NCBI GenBank assembly: GCA_017548245.1
Contig: JAFYMU010000039.1
Location: forward strand, 1-9,548
Reading direction: 5' to 3'
Length of the DNA: 9,548 nucleotides
Source: Kiritimatiellia bacterium
Lineage (GTDB): Bacteria > Verrucomicrobiota > Kiritimatiellia > RFP12 > DVOR01
A program made the translations under genes and the position numbers. Of this stretch, positions 8,058 to 9,548 are shown piece by piece; the first letter of the stretch is position 1; each line of letters begins with the position of its first letter. Below the pieces are notes generated by a model that had not been told where the DNA came from, searched no databases, and saw nothing but the letters and a program-made list of their open reading frames with translations.

Positions 8058-8076
8058 AGTGACAGTCCTTCATATT

Positions 8077-8102
8077 AAGCCCGTAGGCTTTCACTTAAAG
8101 TG
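8077..8102 (-). promoter_or_regulatory. 5' leader hairpins, one with a UACG tetraloop
   Basis: In the predicted leader the minus strand first gives the 11-nt palindrome CACTTTAAGTG (8102-8092). It then gives AAGCC-TACG-GGCTT (8090-8077), a 5-bp stem closing on C(UACG)G, a member of the very stable UNCG tetraloop class. The second hairpin ends 6 nt before the Shine-Dalgarno AAGGA (8070-8066) and leaves it exposed. It could stabilise the mRNA 5' end or affect translation; no known riboswitch is recognisable. Confidence 0.45.
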
Positions 8103-8130
8103 TTCATCAAGTTGATTTAAATTGAGTACC

Positions 8131-8139
8131 ACTATACCA
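8131..8139 (-). promoter_or_regulatory. Candidate extended -10 promoter of the giant gene
   Basis: The minus strand reads TGGTATAGT here: a TGn extension directly before TATAGT, which differs from the consensus TATAAT at one base. The hexamer 17 nt upstream (GAGAAA, 8159-8154) is a poor -35, as is common for extended -10 promoters. Transcription would start near 8124 and give a leader of about 67 nt. The surrounding 100 bp are AT-rich. This is a competing or additional candidate to the box at 8166-8193. Confidence 0.5.
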
Positions 8140-8165
8140 CAATTTCATCACCTTTTCTCACGGAC

Positions 8166-8193
8166 ATTACACACGCTTAACGAAAAGGTTACA
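8166..8193 (-). promoter_or_regulatory. Candidate promoter box TGTAAC-N16-TGTAAT upstream of the giant gene
   Basis: On the minus strand TGTAAC (8193-8188) and TGTAAT (8171-8166) are separated by 16 nt, and the spacer contains CTTTT and CGT. A closely similar box with the same spacing lies before the second effector-like gene (1896-1923). The architecture is compatible with an alternative-sigma or activator-dependent promoter. The box ends 108 nt before the ATG. The resemblance between the two boxes could still be chance. Confidence 0.35.
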
Positions 8194-8212
8194 GGCTATT
8201 TGAGCCCTTTTT

Positions 8213-8307
8213 CAATCGAGCCTCGATTGACAATCAATTGAACCTCGATTGACGATCAATTGAGCCTCGATTGTAGGGGCAATTGAGCCTCGATTGCAGG
8301 GGCAATT
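8213..8307. repeat. Tandem array of palindromic 17-mers, 22-23 bp period
   Basis: Four copies of a 17-bp near-palindrome start at 8213, 8235, 8257 and 8280. Copy 1 is CAATCGAGCCTCGATTG, a perfect 8+1+8 inverted repeat; copies 3 and 4 are CAATTGAGCCTCGATTG; copy 2 has AACC in the centre. Spacers are ACAAT, ACGAT, TAGGGG and CAGGGG. A degenerate fifth unit begins at 8303, and an isolated CCTCGAT lies at 8326-8332. The period is close to two helical turns, so all copies face the same side of the DNA. The array sits between the azlD stop and the giant gene, about 155-250 bp upstream of the latter's start. It could be an operator array, a structured 3' UTR of azlD or a species-specific intergenic repeat. 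No T-tract follows on the minus strand, so it is not a standard terminator. Confidence 0.88.
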
Positions 8308-8342
8308 CCACTGCAATTCAAAACGCCTCGATGGGGTTATTT

Positions 8343-8651
8343 TTAGAGAAGTACTTCGACCAACCACACGGCAAGTGAGGCGATGGCGGCCACTAAGACG
8401 AGCGAGACGCGCCAGAGGGCGAGCAACACCGCCACGGAAACACCCACGAGGCCTGCCAATAGGGTTGGCGCATCCAAGATCGCAGCCGGGATGGTCATCG
8501 CGGTTAAGGTCGCATACGGCACATAGTGCAAGAAGGCGCGCACATGAGGCTCGGTAATTTCGCGCTTGAGAATGACCAACGGTAACATGCGAATCGCATA
8601 GGTCACCGAGGCCATCACGGCAATCGCGAGCCAAATATTAGTTGCGTCCAT
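8343..8651 (-). CDS. azlD: AzlD family branched-chain amino acid exporter, small subunit
   Basis: This 102-residue protein has the size and layout of AzlD, with four hydrophobic segments at about residues 5-25, 41-60, 62-80 and 83-101. The N-terminal TYAIRMLPLVIL and the central VPYATLTAMTIPAAI are typical of the family. It would form the export complex with AzlC in the inner membrane. The ATG lies within the end of azlC, 14 nt overlapping, and has a strong Shine-Dalgarno AAGGAGG (8658-8664) with a 6-nt spacer, so its start is well supported. No clear terminator follows it; the sequence runs directly into the palindromic repeat array. Confidence 0.92.
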   Translation of the reverse strand: MDATNIWLAIAVMASVTYAIRMLPLVILKREITEPHVRAFLHYVPYATLTAMTIPAAILDAPTLLAGLVGVSVAVLLALWRVSLVLVAAIASLAVWLVEVLL

Positions 8652-9378
8652 GCGAGGCCTCCTTGGTGGGGTTCATCGGGAAGAGGAAGGCCGCCGTGCC
8701 AGCGGTGAGGAAGGTGACGAGGATGATGCGTGTCCCTGCGGAAATGGTTGAGAGCACGGGCGTGTAATAGAAGATGAGGCTGAGCAGCGCCGCGGCAAGG
8801 ACCACGAGCAAGATCTTGCGGTCTTGTTTTGCGGCGGGTACCACGATGGCGACAAACATGCCGTAGAGCGCCATGCCGAGGGCCGCTGTAACGGAATCGG
8901 GCAAGATATTTCCTGCGAGGGCGCCCGAGAGGGTACCAAAGGCCCAACCCGGCCACGCCACAACCGTTTGGCCATAGAGATAATAGGGAGAGAGGCGGCC
9001 ACGCACGCTGATGCTGACGCCAAAGATTTCGTCCGTCACCCCACACGCCATTAAAAAGCGATGGAAAAAGGGTGTTTGCGGGTCCAACTTCTGCGAGAGG
9101 GCGCAGGACATCAAACAGTACCGCAGATTAATCACGACTTGCGTTAAGGCCAACGTGGCCAACGCGCCTGCGCTTTGAATCACGGCGAGTCCTGCGAATT
9201 GCCCCGCACTGGTAAGGTTGGTCCCCGAGAGTAAGAAGGCTTGAAAGGCCGAAAGTCCCGCCGCACGCGCTTGGATACCAAAGGCAAAGGAGACGGCAAA
9301 ATAACCCAATCCAATGGGAATACCCGCGTACATCCCTTGGAAAAAGGTGATCAACTGTCGTAAAAAGGTTCGGTTCAT
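8638..9378 (-). CDS. azlC: AzlC family branched-chain amino acid exporter, large subunit
   Basis: This 246-residue, very hydrophobic protein has the usual AzlC length and several predicted membrane segments, roughly residues 12-34, 45-85, 140-180, 187-206 and 215-235. Family-typical stretches are visible: GIPIGLGYFAVSFAFG near the N-terminus, NLRYCLMSCALS at 84-95 and the TDEIFGV motif at 115-121. In the known family AzlC pairs with small AzlD to export branched-chain amino acids and their analogues across the inner membrane. The start ATG overlaps the ribF stop by 4 nt, with a GAGGG about 11 nt upstream inside ribF. The 3' end overlaps azlD by 14 nt. Substrate is inferred from the family only. 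Confidence 0.93.
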   Translation of the reverse strand: MNRTFLRQLITFFQGMYAGIPIGLGYFAVSFAFGIQARAAGLSAFQAFLLSGTNLTSAGQFAGLAVIQSAGALATLALTQVVINLRYCLMSCALSQKLDPQTPFFHRFLMACGVTDEIFGVSISVRGRLSPYYLYGQTVVAWPGWAFGTLSGALAGNILPDSVTAALGMALYGMFVAIVVPAAKQDRKILLVVLAAALLSLIFYYTPVLSTISAGTRIILVTFLTAGTAAFLFPMNPTKEASHGRN

Positions 9379-9548
9379 GGCTTCAATAACCCTCTACAAA
9401 CGGCTAAATCGGCGTGAATTTGCGCACGCAAGGCCTCCAACGAGGCAAAACGTTGTTCGCGACGAAGGCACGGGTGCGTGAGGCGTAAGGTGACGGTGGC
9501 GCCGTAAAAATCGCCCGAAACATCCAAGAGGTGAACCTCAAAGAGGGG
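9375..9548 (-). CDS. ribF: Riboflavin kinase/FAD synthetase, C-terminal end (partial)
   Basis: The frame enters at the right edge of the window and gives the last 57 residues of a protein. The stretch PLFEVHLLDVSGDFYG followed by RREQRFASLEALRAQI matches the end of the riboflavin kinase domain of bifunctional RibF: the EVHLLDF.GD.YG strand, then the R.E..F.SLEAL..QI helix. RibF phosphorylates riboflavin to FMN and adenylates FMN to FAD in the cytoplasm. Only the kinase end is visible; the N-terminal FAD synthetase part lies outside the window. The stop codon overlaps the azlC start in an ATGA arrangement, so the two genes are probably translationally coupled. Identification rests on a short but characteristic segment. 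Confidence 0.87.
   Translation of the reverse strand, partial: PLFEVHLLDVSGDFYGATVTLRLTHPCLRREQRFASLEALRAQIHADLAVCRGLLKP

Noticed and set aside
8213..8229. Perfect palindrome of copy 1 as an azlD terminator
   Set aside because: On the minus strand it is followed by A residues, not T, and the other copies also lack a T-tract.
8213..8307. CRISPR array
   Set aside because: The spacers are only 5-6 bp and nearly identical to each other, and the units are 17-bp palindromes, so this is a simple tandem repeat.
8212..8634. A 140-residue minus-strand frame across azlD and the repeat array
   Set aside because: It overlaps well-supported azlD in another frame, and its end is translated palindromic repeat, so it is not a gene.

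Overview
All recognisable genes lie on the minus strand, so transcription runs from the high coordinates to the low ones. The window falls into two parts. The right end (8343-9548) is a housekeeping cluster. It holds the last 57 codons of ribF (riboflavin kinase/FAD synthetase), then azlC and azlD, the two subunits of a branched-chain amino acid exporter. These three reading frames overlap, so they are probably co-transcribed.

The left 8 kb is an accessory module. A 285-bp gap after azlD carries a tandem array of palindromic 17-mers, a candidate promoter and a short leader with hairpins. Next comes a 2000-codon gene (2055-8057) for a very large soluble protein. Around residues 1200-1620 it contains an ABC1/UbiB-type kinase-like domain with its catalytic residues in place. 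A strong intrinsic terminator follows. A second unit then encodes a 445-residue protein of unknown function (526-1863) and, 5 nt after it, a 154-residue acidic protein (56-520) that reads as a class I (CesT/SycE-type) type III secretion chaperone. A textbook intrinsic terminator (1-29) closes that unit.

The giant protein and the 445-residue protein look unrelated over most of their lengths. They share an N-terminal module (about residues 1-120) with a nearly identical RPLTMRRI motif at residues 102-109 and 117-124. A class I chaperone next to two such proteins suggests a type III effector/chaperone module: the common N-terminus would be the secretion and chaperone-binding part, and the giant protein would be a kinase-like effector. 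This is inferred from family resemblance and gene order. No secretion apparatus gene lies in the window.

The organism is probably a Gram-negative bacterium of medium GC content. The ribF tail and azlCD would suit a proteobacterium, possibly betaproteobacterial, and a type III chaperone would suit a host-associated one. Taxonomy cannot be fixed from this window. Both effector-like genes use few TTA, CTA and TCA codons, which leaves long but spurious open frames on the plus strand.
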